Shown here: positions 10,271-21,899 of the stretch, piece after piece
How positions within the stretch are numbered: the stretch's first letter is position 1
How the letters are laid out: every line of letters starts with the position of its first letter
Assembly (NCBI GenBank): GCA_020205615.1
Contig: CM035165.1
Location: 25,338,950 to 25,402,949 of the forward strand
From: Panax quinquefolius
Lineage: Eukaryota; Streptophyta; Magnoliopsida; Apiales; Araliaceae
Length of the DNA: 64,000 nucleotides
Direction: 5' to 3'
The notes under the pieces: generated by a model
The model's input: only the letters and a program-made list of their open reading frames with translations
What the model was told of the DNA's origin: nothing
Databases searched by the model: none
Program-made: the position numbers and the translations under genes

Positions 10271-12670
10271 TGTAAAACCCCAACTTTTTGAATAAAGATG
10301 AATTTTCTATAAATATTATTTTTGAATATTATGGAGTGAAATTGATATAATGTTATAGTTGTGGGTAATATTTATAAATTTTTCAAATACGCAAGTTGTT
10401 ATATAATATTAGATTGGGTGGGGAATATTCGTTTTAATAGGGAATATTTACAACCAAGACAATCATTGGTGGACCCTACAACGGAATTATTGTCGGATTG
10501 AGAAAATGACAAAAATACTTTATGGAAATAACTGCGGAAGTTTTACCGTTAACTGTTGAAACACCCGGTGTTAAAAGTACAGTAATATGCGTGGTTGCAT
10601 AGTAGCACACGGTATTAATTGTTGATGCTTACGTGATAAGTCACTCCGGTTTTGTTGATATTATTAATGTAATAATACAAAAATCTTTTTATATAAAAAT
10701 GTAATACTTTTATAAAGTTATTCTATAAATAGAATATATTATATTCTATTATGCATAGTGTTACATAGTGTCTGCATAGTGTTTTGTATAGTAAAATCTT
10801 TTTATATAAAATGAATACTTTTATAAAGTTATCTATTTTATTAGACAATAATTAGAATATATTATATTTTATTATGCATAGTGTTTACATAGTAAAATCT
10901 TTTATAAAGTTATTCGTTTTATTAGATTATAAATAGAATATATTATATTATATTTAAAAGATTTTGCTTTAAATATGGACCGTCAGATTAAAGTAAATCA
11001 ACGGACCCGCTCATGAGTTAGTTACTACGCGGTCTATTTTTCTATAAATAGAAGCTCATTTCTTCATTATTTTCTTACTTAATTCTTTGAAACTACAGAG
11101 ATAAACTATAGAGAGAAAAAAGAAAGTATTCTGCTACTTCACTACTTATATATCCAGTACTCTTCTTCTTAAGGTAGGGAATTATTTTTTGCACTCGTAA
11201 GGGGTGTTATTCATTTGTATTCATGAAGAGAACTTATGTTATTCCATTCTTTATTATTCTGTTTGAATAACCTGTATATGCGGGCTACCCTATACTTGGT
11301 GACATTCTTCTATTATTAAAAGTCTTTATTATTCATTGGAATATCCATGCATGCATTTTCTTTGGACTCGATTTCATCTTTATTATTACATTGAAATATC
11401 ACATTCATGCGTTTTACGTGGGACCGGTTAAAATCTTTATTATTATTACATTGAATAACATACTATGCCAAGTACCGCATGCATGGTGATTTGTTGTTAT
11501 TCCATTCTTTATTATTACGTTGGAACATCACGCTTGCATGTAATTTACGCTCGACTTTGGTTTAGATTATTTAGTATTCTACATTGAATAATATGTCTAT
11601 GCGAGGTACCGCATGCATGGTGATTTCTTTTGTTATTCCATTCTTTATTATACTCAGTTGGTTAAAGTTTTGACTTCTATACTCCATGAAATTAGTGGAA
11701 TATCCTTGATATTTGCACTTCATCCAGTATCTTTTTATGGAAATATTCTTCTGAGCATTCTTGAATTTTACTCTACAAAGCAGTATCATGTTGACAATTT
11801 GGACATTATTAGTTCCTGGATAAATTAATTCTTGAACTTGTTTTATTAAATTCTTATATCATTGTCATCATCCTCATATTTATATTTTTTGAAAGTCATC
11901 TGTGGCCTTTAGTGCATAGATGGACTTTGTATGATTATGACCAGAGATTATTCGGTGTAATCATGACCGTAATGTTACAAATGATGTGGTAAAAGTCCTT
12001 ATTGGCCCGTAGTGCATTGATGGACGAGTTGTTGGCATGATCATGACCATTAATGAATACACAAATATTCTTGGCCGTAGTGCATGGATAATTGTGGTCG
12101 TGATACTAAAGAATATCCTTGGCAGTAAAAGTGCGATGGTGATTCGATGATGTGGGTTATTTATTGTTGAGTCTCGCCGATAAAAGTCATGAAAACCTTT
12201 TAAATCATAGAAGATAGTAGATTTTATTCTCTACTTAACTCTTTCTAATGGATTGCTTATTTCGCTTCTGCTTAAACTTGATGTTTGTTATATTGATCAT
12301 TTAACTTTGTTTAAGGCTAATAATAATTTATTCTCGCATTATCTTAGTCATAATATTTCTTCTTTGGGCTAGTTGAGCTCACCCTTTCTTTCACTGTTCT
12401 CTTCAGGAAATGAGAATGTAGCTGGGACGAGTCGGGGAACGGAGTGATGGTTCGGATGATAGTATTAGCTAGTAGTCCTCACTATTCAGTTAAATAGCGT
12501 GACAATAAATGTAACGAGGACTCATTCTGAGAGTGGATATTGTCTAGAAGACAGTATTTGTATTTAAACTCATAGCTCTCTTGTTGTATAATTAAGATTG
12601 TATTTATGTTCTGTACCATGTATTTGGCAACTCAGAATAGGTGATGTATACCTATTTTGGGGGCGTCACA
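10271..12670 (+). repeat. Element A LTR 1 (2400 bp)
   Basis: It begins TGTAAAACCCCAAC and ends GGGGCGTCACA, the TG...CA form. It aligns with LTR 2 throughout, apparently at about 95 percent. It contains tandem sub-repeats around ATTCTTTATTATT and GGAATATC (11230-11650) and a set of TTGGCCCGTAGTGCA motifs (11905-12130). Confidence 0.9.
11037..11054 (+). promoter_or_regulatory. TATA box of element A LTR 1
   Basis: TTTTCTATAAATAGAAGC is a strong TATA box, followed by a C/T-rich leader. The same site is found at 23251-23260 in LTR 2. On the minus strand it occurs at 18081-18090, 26212-26222, 39526-39535, 50891-50900 and 57925-57934 in the other LTRs. The equivalent in the last LTR (near 63300) has lost bases (CTATTTATGAAG). 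Transcription would start about 30 bases downstream. Confidence 0.75.
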
Positions 12671-12672
12671 GT

Positions 12673-12684
12673 TGGTATCAAAGC
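12673..12684 (+). other. Primer binding site, element A
   Basis: TGGTATCAAAGC begins two bases after the LTR end. It is complementary to the 3' end of initiator-Met tRNA with one mismatch from the usual TGGTATCAGAGC. The unmutated form is present in element D. Confidence 0.9.
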
Positions 12685-12857
12685 TTAGGGATATGATCCC
12701 TAGCTAAGATGTGAGACTAGAACTAGGAGGGGAGAGACGGGGAATTCCTTCGCTAGTATGACCTACCTAAGTTTATTTGGTATTTAATTGGTCGGTCAAA
12801 GTATATGGATAATATGTTATATGTTAATTAACCTTTGTTTTGTGGCAGTATCTGAAA

Positions 12858-14040
12858 ATGACATCCAAGAATGTTAAAAATAGCAATGGAGCACAAGAGA
12901 CCGTTGAGTCTCCACATATCAATAATCAGGAGAATGTGCATTAGGAAGGCTACAATCCTCATGCAAACAACAACACTGACAAAATGATGAATGATGGATT
13001 GTTCAGAGGCTTTATGCAATTCATGCAACATCAGGCGAGTGCGGCTCTTGTACAAAATGTAGGTGGAAACACTGGAAACTCTCGGACGGTCACTGCTAAA
13101 CAGTTCAAAGAGCTAGGACCACCGGAGTTTATTGGAGAGCCAAAACCTCTTAAGGAGGAAGCATGGATAAAGCAGATCACCAAGATATTTGATGTCTTGG
13201 GATGCTCTGAGGAGCAAAAGGTCCCCTTCGCCACCTTCATGTTGCTCAAGAAGGCGACATCTTGGTGAGAATCAAAAGCATTACCCGACTGGCCTTTTCA
13301 AGATGTCTTGGGAAAAGTTCCAAGAGCTATTCAACGACAAGTACTTTCCCGAGAGTATTCGTCACATGAAAGAGGTGTAGTTTATCAAGTTGGAACAAAA
13401 CAATATGACCGTGTCGCAATACGAGGCTAAATTTGCGGAGTTATCCCGGTTTGCATCCCATTTGGTCGATAATGAGGAGCGAATGACGCAAATGTTTTTA
13501 AGAGGTTTAAAACAGGAGATAGGTCAATATCTTATTTCTCATAAACTGTGTTTTTACTCAGATGTTGTAAATAGGGCTCAAATATTGGAGCGCGGTAACG
13601 AGTCAACGCAACCAAGAGAAAGCAGCCGGCAGCATGAAAATGCCAGTGGTATCAGTCATCGAAGCGGTGACAACAAACGTGGAGGGAATTAACATGCCAG
13701 AAATGGTAACCACTTCGGTGGTAATCATGGCCAAGACAGTAAAAATGGATATTTCAAGAAAAGGAGATTCAACAATGATGAAAAGACATCAGCACCAACA
13801 ACTGTGGTTAAGGAAGGAGAACGACCACCTATCATATACTTCAAATACGGAGGGGAGGGACATATCAGTCCAAACTGCGCGATGCCATCCAAAGCGTGTT
13901 ATAATTGTGGAAGAGAAGGTCACCTAGCCCGATTTTGTCATTCATCAAAGACAAGTTCAGCTAGGATGGAGGCACCAAATGCCGTCCCAGAAAAAGTCAG
14001 TGGTGGTGGTGCTGAGGAGAGCATTTGTCGTGACCTCCCG
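12858..14040 (+). pseudogene. gag: gag of element A (nucleocapsid polyprotein), broken
   Basis: The ATG at 12858 opens a frame with Asn/Gln-rich N-terminal sequence, a stop at codon 29 (12942, where the second copy has CAG), and continues open to 13268. The frame then shifts by one, with a stop at 13378 and another at 13690. The retrotransposon gag core (KFAELSRFASHLV, then RMTQMFLRGLK) lies at 13429-13515. A CX2CX4HX4C zinc knuckle, CYNCGREGHLARFC, is at 13897-13938. The knuckle before it has both leading cysteines changed to tyrosine (YFKYGGEGHISPNC), which would abolish zinc binding there. The protein would package element RNA in cytoplasmic particles. Confidence 0.88.
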
Positions 14041-14554
14041 TAAAGCAAGGAACCCGAACGAGGTCATCACAGGTAAGCTTATCATAAACTCTAGTGAAGT
14101 CTATACCTTATTTGATACCGGTTCTACCCATTCTTTTATTTCTCCTACTTGCGCTCAACGATTAAATTTGACTATGGAGAAATTAGACTTTGACTTATCT
14201 GCGAAAACTCCATTGGGAGAAACCTTCATTACATCCACTATTTATAAGTCTTGTTTGGTTCAAATCGGTACCCTTACATTACCTGTCGATCTTATTTTAT
14301 TGAAAATACTTGCATTTGATGTGATTCTAGGGATTGATTGGTTAACTACTCATCATGCAAAAATTGATTATTTTTGTAAGGTTGTTAGCTTTCATATTCC
14401 TAACCAACCTATTATGCTAATTCAAGCAACCAAACCATTAAAATCAATCATCGTCATCTCAAGCCATAAAGCTATTCGTTTATTGAAAAAGCGGATGTCA
14501 AGCTTTCTTAGCTCATGTCACGGATCTAAACAAAAATACGCCGGTTTTGAATGA
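14041..14554 (+). pseudogene. Aspartic protease region of element A
   Basis: A 191-codon frame from 13979 contains the active-site triad FDTGSTHSFIS, with Asp codon at 14114, and the flap/C-terminal hallmark FDVILGIDWL at about 14310. This is the Ty3/gypsy protease, which cleaves the gag-pol polyprotein. The active site itself is intact. It is in a different frame from gag, so at least one frameshift lies between them. Downstream the frame is lost before RT. The first 20 or so residues of the listed frame overlap the gag end in another frame and are unlikely to be translated as such. Confidence 0.85.
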
Positions 14555-16082
14555 TATTTCTATTGTTAATGAATTTCCGACGTATTCTGAAGAACTTCAC
14601 GGCCTACCCCAGAGAGTGAAATTAAATTTTGTATCGACCTTGAACCTCAGACAAAATCTATTTCCAAAGCCCCATATCCAATGGCTCTATTGAACTTCGT
14701 GAGTTAAAACCCAACCATGAGGAATTGTTAGACATCGGTTTTATTCGCCCCTAGTACTTCTCCTTGGGGTGCTCTGTTCTATTCGTGAAAAAAAGAAAGA
14801 TGGGAGTACGCGACTTTGTATTGATTATCGGGAGTTGAATCATGCCACCATCAAAAATAGATACCCATTGTCACGTATTGATGACCTGTTTGACCAGTAG
14901 CAAGGAGTCAAATTCTTTTCAAAGATTGATCTTTGTTTCGGATATCACCAATTAAAGATTAGAACCGATGACATTCCAAAGACGGCTTTTGAGAACTTCG
15001 AGACGGGCATTATGAATTCTAGTCATGTCCTTTGGATTGACTAATGCTCCGCCGCCTTCATGGATATGATGAACCGAGTATTCAAGGAATATTTGGATCA
15101 CTTTGTGGTCGTCTTTATTGATGACATCCTCATATATTCCAAAGCCCGTGAAGATCATGAAAGCAACACTTGAGGTCGATACTCCAAAAGCTTCATGAAT
15201 ATAAGCTTTATGCCAAGTTGAAGAAATGCGAGTTCGGCTTGAGGAAGTAGCATTCCTTGGGCACGTGGTATCAAGTCATGGAATATCATTGACCCAGAAA
15301 GATTGAAGCTATCAAAAAGTAGGAGCAACCTAAATCGATGGACCGTCATACGTAGCTTTCTCGTCTTATTTGGTTATTATCGGAGATTCGTAGAAGGGTT
15401 TTCTCGAATCGCTACTCCACTAACTCGGTGACTCAAAAAGATACAAATTTGGTTGGAGCGCGAAATGTGAGAAGAGTTTTCAAGAACTCAAGAGGAGACT
15501 CATTTCAAAGACTGTTACGATAATACCATCGAGTTCGGGAGGATTTATCATCTGATGATGCTTCTAGCAATGGGTTAGGATGTGTTCTCATGCAACATGG
15601 GAAAGTCATAGCTTTATGCCTCATGACAACTCAAAGAATATGAGAGGAATTATCCTACTCATGATCTAGAGTTGGCAGTTGTTGTCTTCGCACTAAAGAT
15701 TTGGAGGCATTACTTGTATGGGGAAAAAGTGGAGATCTTTACGGATCATAAAAGCCTCAAATATTTCTTCACTCAAAAGGAACTCAACATGCGATAACGA
15801 CGTTGGCTTGAACTGTTAAAAGATTATGATTATACCATCCAATACCATCCTGAAAAAGCGAACGTGGTAGCTGACGCATTGAGTAGAAGATCATATGCGG
15901 GTATGAGTGCAATATTGACAATGCAAAGGCCCATTTTGTGTGACTTGCAAAGGATGGAAATAGAGATAAAGACTCCAGGGACCCATGTGATGATGGCGAA
16001 CATACGAGTAGAACCAACTTTAATTGATAAAGTTAAAGCTGCTCAAGCTACAGACCTGGAGCTGATGCGTATGAGGAAGTAA
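14555..16082 (+). pseudogene. Reverse transcriptase and RNase H of element A, broken
   Basis: Fragments in several frames give the RT fingers ([15 protein letters not shown] region near 14790) and LCIDYREL near 14815. The palm catalytic motif FIDD is at 15114-15125, where the usual first residue is Tyr or Phe. GYYRRFVEGFSRIATPLT lies near 15375, at the start of the connection. RNase H pieces follow to the connector ending ADALSRRS (about 15872-15895) and an open stretch to 16082. At least a dozen stops and shifts are present, so no enzyme is made. The catalytic palm residues survive, but the polypeptide does not. Confidence 0.85.
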
Positions 16083-16652
16083 GTGCAAGAAGGTGTTATG
16101 CCTGAAGCAAGAATCGATAAAGAAGGAATACTTCGAGTCAAATCCAGACTTTGTGTTCCTAACGACCCTGATTTAAAGTATAAAATCATGATGGAGGCGC
16201 ACAACACACCGTTTTGCAATCCATCATGGAGTTACAAAATGGTATCATGATCTTGACATACATTTTGGTGGGGCAATATGAAGAGAGAGATAGCGTTGTT
16301 TATCTCAAGGTGTCTAACGTGTCAACGAGTCAAGGCGGAGCATCAAGTACCAAAAGGTCCATTGCAACCAATTGAAATTCCAGAATGGAAGTGGGTGCAC
16401 ATTACCATGAATTTTGTTACCGGTCTTCCTAAGGTTTCTCAAGGTATAGATGTGATTTGGGTCATTGTTGATAGATTGACCAAGTCTGCTCATTTCTTAC
16501 CGATACGAGAAACTTATACACTTGAACGTCTTGCTCGTATATACATAAATGAGATTATAAGACTGCATGGTATGCCAGTATCCATAATTTCTGATCGAGA
16601 CCCAAGATTCACTTTACGATTTTGGGTTAGTTTGCAGAAAGCTATGGGCACA
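16083..16652 (+). pseudogene. Integrase N-terminal half of element A, interrupted
   Basis: After the connector, the zinc-binding part is shifted out of frame, but its CLTC pair is present at about 16310. The open frame from 16278 carries the catalytic core start. The first acidic position reads MNFVTGLP, with codon AAT at 16410, where family members have Asp; the second, ISDRDPRF, is intact 60 residues later. The frame runs into element C at 16653 after SLQKAMGT, so the catalytic Glu and everything up to the C-terminal part is absent here. The enzyme would have inserted element cDNA into host chromatin. Confidence 0.88.
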
Positions 16653-19443
16653 TGTGACGCCCCCAAAATAGGTCCATTCCATCCAACCCATTCTAAGTCG
16701 CCAAATACATGGTACAGAAAGAACTACAACTTTAATAATACATTTGTCGTGCAAAATACGACAACATATATACTGTGAGTTTAAATACAATTATTGTCTT
16801 CTAGACAATATACATACCCAAATAAATCCTCATCACAATTATTTATACATTATTTTACAAAAATTATGAGGACTACTAAATAACTCTCTCTAGAACCTTC
16901 ATTCCATACCCCACTAGTACTGCTTACATTCTCGCCTCCTGAGAAGAAAAATGGAACAAAAAGGAAAAGGGTGAGCTCAACTAGCCCAGTAAAGAATATT
17001 ATGACTAAGATAATATACAACAAATTATCGGTAGTCTTCAACAGGGAAAAATCTAATAGAATACAATAGACAACCAGTTTTAAATCAACAAATGCAGCGG
17101 AAACAATAATTCAATAGAAGAGTTCAGTAGAGAATGCAAACTACTATCTTCTATATATGAATTTAAAAGTTCATCGTCGCTATTTTATCCTTGTAACATC
17201 AATCAATATATATCCGAATCAAATATTCATCTTTGCACTCTGGTGCCAAAGATATTCATCGGTTGATCATGTTCTTTTAAACACCTGTTCATCTTTGCAC
17301 TACGGGCCAAAGATATTAATCAGTCGGTCATATTCATCTCAACACCTGTTCATCTTTGCACTACAGGTCAAAGATATTCAGTAATATCATCATTTAGGAA
17401 TGAGGATGATGAAAAATATTTTAAAGGAAAGCGAATCCGGTGAAACAAAAGAACAAATATTAAGGATTAAGTATTTTAAACAATCCAAGTTCAAAAATAC
17501 TTCATAAGTAATCGAGTAGAGTAAAATTCAAGAATGATCAAAACATGGATACAATCAAAGCTAGTATCCATAATAGATATTTTGGACAAAAGAAGAAATT
17601 TCATTTTTTGATTGAATAGTGCCGTATTCGTGAATAGTCAGAGTATCGTGAATAAGTGTCGTATCGTGAATAGTAACTCAGACACCAAAAGATAGAAATT
17701 TCACAAAAAACATCTTCACGCCGTGAATAGTACTCGTGAATAATAAGAATCGTGAATAGTAACTCATGAATAGTAACTCGTGAATAGTAACTCATGAATA
17801 GTAACCCGACAGCAAAAAAAGTTCCAAATTTGATAAAAATTTCCAACCAATATTTCTAAGATAATGATATTGAAGAAATAATATCATTTTCGAATAAAAT
17901 AACATCCCTTACCTCGAAAGACAAGATTTTAGTTGAAACACAGGATATAAGGCTATGACTTGAACTTGCACAGTATAGCAATACTCAAAGTATACTCAAA
18001 ATACTCACAAGAATATGCTCGATAATATAGAGAGAGAAAACTTGACTTCACGGTGTGATTTTCAATTCTAACCTAAGCACCTATTTATAGGAAAATGCTT
18101 AGAACACCAAAGTAAAAAATTTAATATAATATTAATATATATTTTCCAAAACCTCATACATTACTTGCCAACTGAATTCAGCTCCTACACATGTTAAATG
18201 AGGCCACCTAAACATTCCAAAAACGTTTTCCTATTTTAAATATTCTAAACTTCCAAAATTAATTATTTGAACTTCAATAACTTCAATAATTTATAATAAA
18301 TAGCCCTTTTATCAGAAAATTCGAATCTCGAGTATTTTATAGGAAATTCAATTCTCTACAACTTTGCGAAGAAAGTGTTTCCAAATTCCAAATGAAATTG
18401 AATGAAATCCATAAACGAAGCGATTTTACTGTGCTATAATCAAATTTGGCCAATAATTGTGTCCACCAACACACAAAATATGTGTTAAACATTTAATGCC
18501 ACAAAAATACTCTTCCTCCTCGTATACTCATATATCCCACATTCATTATAAAAATATCATCGTTAATATATTATTAAAATAATATATTTAAATGAATTAT
18601 TTTATCGGAAAAAGATAAAATATTAATTTTCAACAATTGCCATTTTAAAAATTTTCTCCATCTATATCCACATAAAATCAATATTTTCCTCATTATATAA
18701 ATCAATAATTAATTATTCACAAATAATATTACAGAATCACAAGATCTTGGCAACTGTGGTAGTTCCTCGGAAAGATGGGGCTTTTCAATAAGGATCTCTC
18801 CTTCTTGGCCAGCCTTGATTAGGTGACCAAACCTCTCCTTGAAGATGTAACTTTTAGACATTGCCAATAATGTTATCCAATAATATTATTTAGATAATAT
18901 GAATTATTGCTTCGATAATGGAAAATACTGTGTAATAACAATTTATTGAAATAACAGTAATATAAAATATCAATGCAGCAATAATAAAATAAAATACTGA
19001 ACAGTAATTACTGTAACAATTATTGAGTAGTGCCTTCTTATGTAAGAATCAATAATTGGTGCAATACAAGTGCTGCTCTTGCTCAACAACGCGTATTAGT
19101 GTGTTTTAACCACCGGATATTCCAACAAGATTATTCAGTAACAACTACGTCGTTATTTATAAATAACTTATATTTGTCGTTTTCTTCATCCAATCACTTT
19201 CAAGTTATGGGGGCCCACAAAAGATGCAAGGCGTCGTAAATACGAATATTCCCGAAAAAGATTGAATATTCCACGACCAAACGAATATTCCCAAACAATA
19301 ATAAATATTTTATAACCACTTGCTTATTGAAATATTTGCATATTTTACCCATAACTATCCACATTAATCAAATCAACCCTTACTATTTCAAAATAATAAA
19401 TAGAGAAAATTAAATTTCATTAATAATAAGTTGGGGTCTTACA
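16653..19443 (-). repeat. Element C 3' LTR (2791 bp)
   Basis: On the minus strand it begins TGTAAGACCCCAAC at 19443 and ends GGGGGCGTCACA at 16653. The TATA box is at 18081-18090. The polypurine tract (minus ATAAGGAGGGAGG) abuts it at 19444-19458. It includes TGCACTACGGGCCAAAGA motif units (17225-17380) and the GTGAATAGTAACTC minisatellite. Confidence 0.85.
17613..17811. repeat. GTGAATAGTAACTC minisatellite in LTR
   Basis: About ten diverged copies of a roughly 14-base unit alternate between TCGTGAATAGTAAC and TCATGAATAGTAAC. The same array is in the solo LTR (50415-50625) and both element D LTRs (58197-58290 and 63585-63730), but not in the LTRs of A or B. Confidence 0.85.
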
Positions 19444-21200
19444 ACCTCCCTCCTTATGAAATTTCGTCCTCGAAATTGACGACGTACACAGTGTTTGAAA
19501 AGATGAGAATACCTCGCTTTCATTTCCGTTTCCAACTCCCGGTCATTTCCTCAATAGCATGGTTTCTCCACAAAACTTTAACTTGTGGTATAACCTCGAT
19601 ACATGGGATATGTTCTTTCCTATCCAAGATCTTGATAGGTACCTCCTCGTATATTAAGTCTTCGCTATCTCGTCCGGGTTCTAACTCAATAGCGTGGTTG
19701 GTCGTCCACATATTTACGTAACATCGACACGTGAAAAAGCGTTATGAACACGCGTCATACTTGGCGGTAAAAGCGAGTCTATAGGCCACAGTTCCTATTC
19801 GATCGAGAATTTCAAATGGATTAATAAATTGAAGGTTTGAGCTTTCCTCACCTCACCGATTCTCGCTTTTGAAATAACAACTTCTTGCACCTCCTTCTTC
19901 AAATTCATCAGCTCCGGTGTGTGTAGCTTGAAGCAATTTTAACTTTATCGATTAAAGTCGATTATACTCGTATATCATCACGTGGGTACCTAGAGTTTTC
20001 ATCTCCATCTCTATTATTTGTAAATTATACGAAATTAGTCTTTGACAATATCGTACTCGTACTTGTATACGATCTTCTACTCAACACGTCAGCTACCACG
20101 TTCTTTTTTCGAGGATGGCATGGTCGTAACATGTCTTTGAAATGAGTCTCCTCTTGAGTTCTTGAAGCTCTTCCCACATTCCTTGCTCCATTCGAATTTT
20201 GTATCTCTACGAAGTAAATTTGCGTTAATGGAATAGCGATTCGAGAATATCCTTCAACGAATCTCCGATAATAACCAACTAAGCCTAGAAAGCTATGTAT
20301 TTCGATTACTGACTTAGGTTGTTCTCAATTGTGACTCATATCCCAACCTTGGATAAGACGTTACAATGACACCTATCGGTTTACTATCGCATCGAATATG
20401 GTGTCCCCTACGAGAGTCAAACTTTGGTGCATTCCACAAAGGAAGTCACCGGATAAAGGCTCGGTACCAAATTCTATAGTTGAATTTTTAACTCACGAAG
20501 TTCAATAGAGCCATTCGATATGAGATTTTAGAAATGAGTTTTGTCTTAGGGTTCAAAGTCGATACAAAATTTAATATCGAGCTTTGGGAGTAAGCCAAGA
20601 AATTCTTCTTGAAATACGTCGAGGAAAAATCAATAACAACAGAATATTATTCAAATCGGCGTGTCTTTATTCAAATCCATAACATGGACTAAGAAAACTT
20701 GACATCCGTAAAAAATGAATGACTTCATGGCTTGATATGAAAATGTTTGACTACAATGGTTTGATTGCTTGAATTGAATAACGAGGTTGCTTAGGAATAT
20801 GAAAACTAACAACCTTACGAAAAGTAATCAATTTCGGCATGATGAGTAGTTAACCTTAAAATCACATCAAAAGCAAATATCTCTATAGAAATAAGGTTAA
20901 CGATTAATGTGATAGTGCCAACTGAATCAAGCAAGATTTCTAAACAACGGATTTAATGAAAGTTTCTCTATGAGTCTCCATAAATAGGTCAAATTCTAAT
21001 TTCTCCGTTGTCAAGTTCAAACGTTGAGTACAAGCAAAAGAGAGATAAAAGAATGGGTAGAATCCAGGTATCTAGTAAGGTATAAACTTCGCAAGAATTT
21101 ATAATTAACTAACCCGTGCTAACCGTTCGGGTTCCTCGCATTTTGACCCGGTCACGACAAAACGCTCTTCTAGGAACCGTTGACTTTGACCTTTCTGGGA
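19444..21200 (-). pseudogene. Element C pol remnant without RT palm or integrase core
   Basis: Reading right to left on the minus strand there are protease pieces (about 21190-20700), an RT start with SIELRELK near 20490, GYYRRFVEG near 20270, a connector piece near 20080-19880, then an integrase C-terminal block (frame 19711-19520, including VIPQVKVLWRNHAIEEMT). The connector sequence runs straight into the integrase tail at about 19860. I find no FIDD/YIDD box and no integrase catalytic core. Many stops occur. Confidence 0.7.
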
Positions 21201-21899
21201 CATCCTTTTGAGTCACCATTCCGCTGATTTGGGTTTCGATACCGTACAATCTCGAGCAATATGTCCTTATTTTCCACAATTATAGCATACCTTAAACTGT
21301 TGTGGGCAGTTTGGGCTGATATGTCCCTCTTTCCCGCATTTGTAACATACGACCGGTGGTCTTTCTCCTCCCTTGGAACCAGTTGCTGCTGGTGTTGACG
21401 TCTTCACATGGTCGTTGTTGAATCTCCTCTTTTTAAAATCTCCTCCCGACTTGCTTCTTCTATTTTCATGGCCACGATTACCACCAGAGTGGTTACCGCC
21501 TTTGTCCGTATTCTTCTTCCTCCGCTGGTTATCGTTATTCTGATGACTGCTATCTTCGGTATAATCCTGGTCATGTTCCCTCGGTTGAACGTACTCGTTA
21601 TCTCACTCTAACAACTAAGCCCTGTTGACAACATCTGAATAGAGAGAAAATTTATGAGAAATGAGATACTGACGTATGCCAGGTTTCAAACCTCTCAGAA
21701 ACATCCGCGTCATACGTTCCTCATTCTCCACCAAATGAGGTGCAAACCTGGATAACTCCGCGAACTTCGCCTCATACTGGGACACTGTCATGTTATTCTG
21801 CTCCAGTCTAATAAACTCCACTTCCTTCATATGACAAATACTTTCAGGGAAGTACTTGTCATTGAACTATTTCTGAAACGTCTCCCATGACATGCTGAG
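21201..21899 (-). pseudogene. gag: Element C gag C-terminal part with zinc knuckles
   Basis: The minus frame 21830-21615 carries the gag core (KFAELSRFAPHLV, RMTRMFLRGLK). It is followed toward 21250 by two knuckles reading CYKCGKEGHISPNC and CYNCGK with a stop after it. The 5' side is cut at about 21895, inside MSWETFQ, by the deletion junction to element A. Without its N-terminal third and start codon it cannot be expressed. Confidence 0.8.

Larger units (their letters stand above)
16653..21899 (-). mobile_element. Element C: minus-strand chromovirus nested in element A integrase, right end deleted
   Basis: The left end is the LTR terminus TGTGACGCCCCC. Internal minus-strand order from right to left is gag, protease, RT remnants, connector, integrase tail, polypurine tract and LTR. 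The right LTR, primer site and gag N-terminal part are missing: at about 21899 the sequence changes directly back to element A integrase. RT palm and integrase core motifs are not found. The copy is therefore both an internally deleted element and a truncated insertion. Confidence 0.8.

Noticed and set aside
14555..16082. Frameshifts as programmed or as nanopore errors
   Set aside because: There are too many stops and shifts in all elements for programmed shifting. Some indels at CG-containing words could be assembly errors, but stop substitutions also differ between copies, so decay is the simpler reading.
17613..17811. CRISPR-like or regulatory direct repeats
   Set aside because: Simple 14-base head-to-tail minisatellite inside an LTR, without unique spacers.
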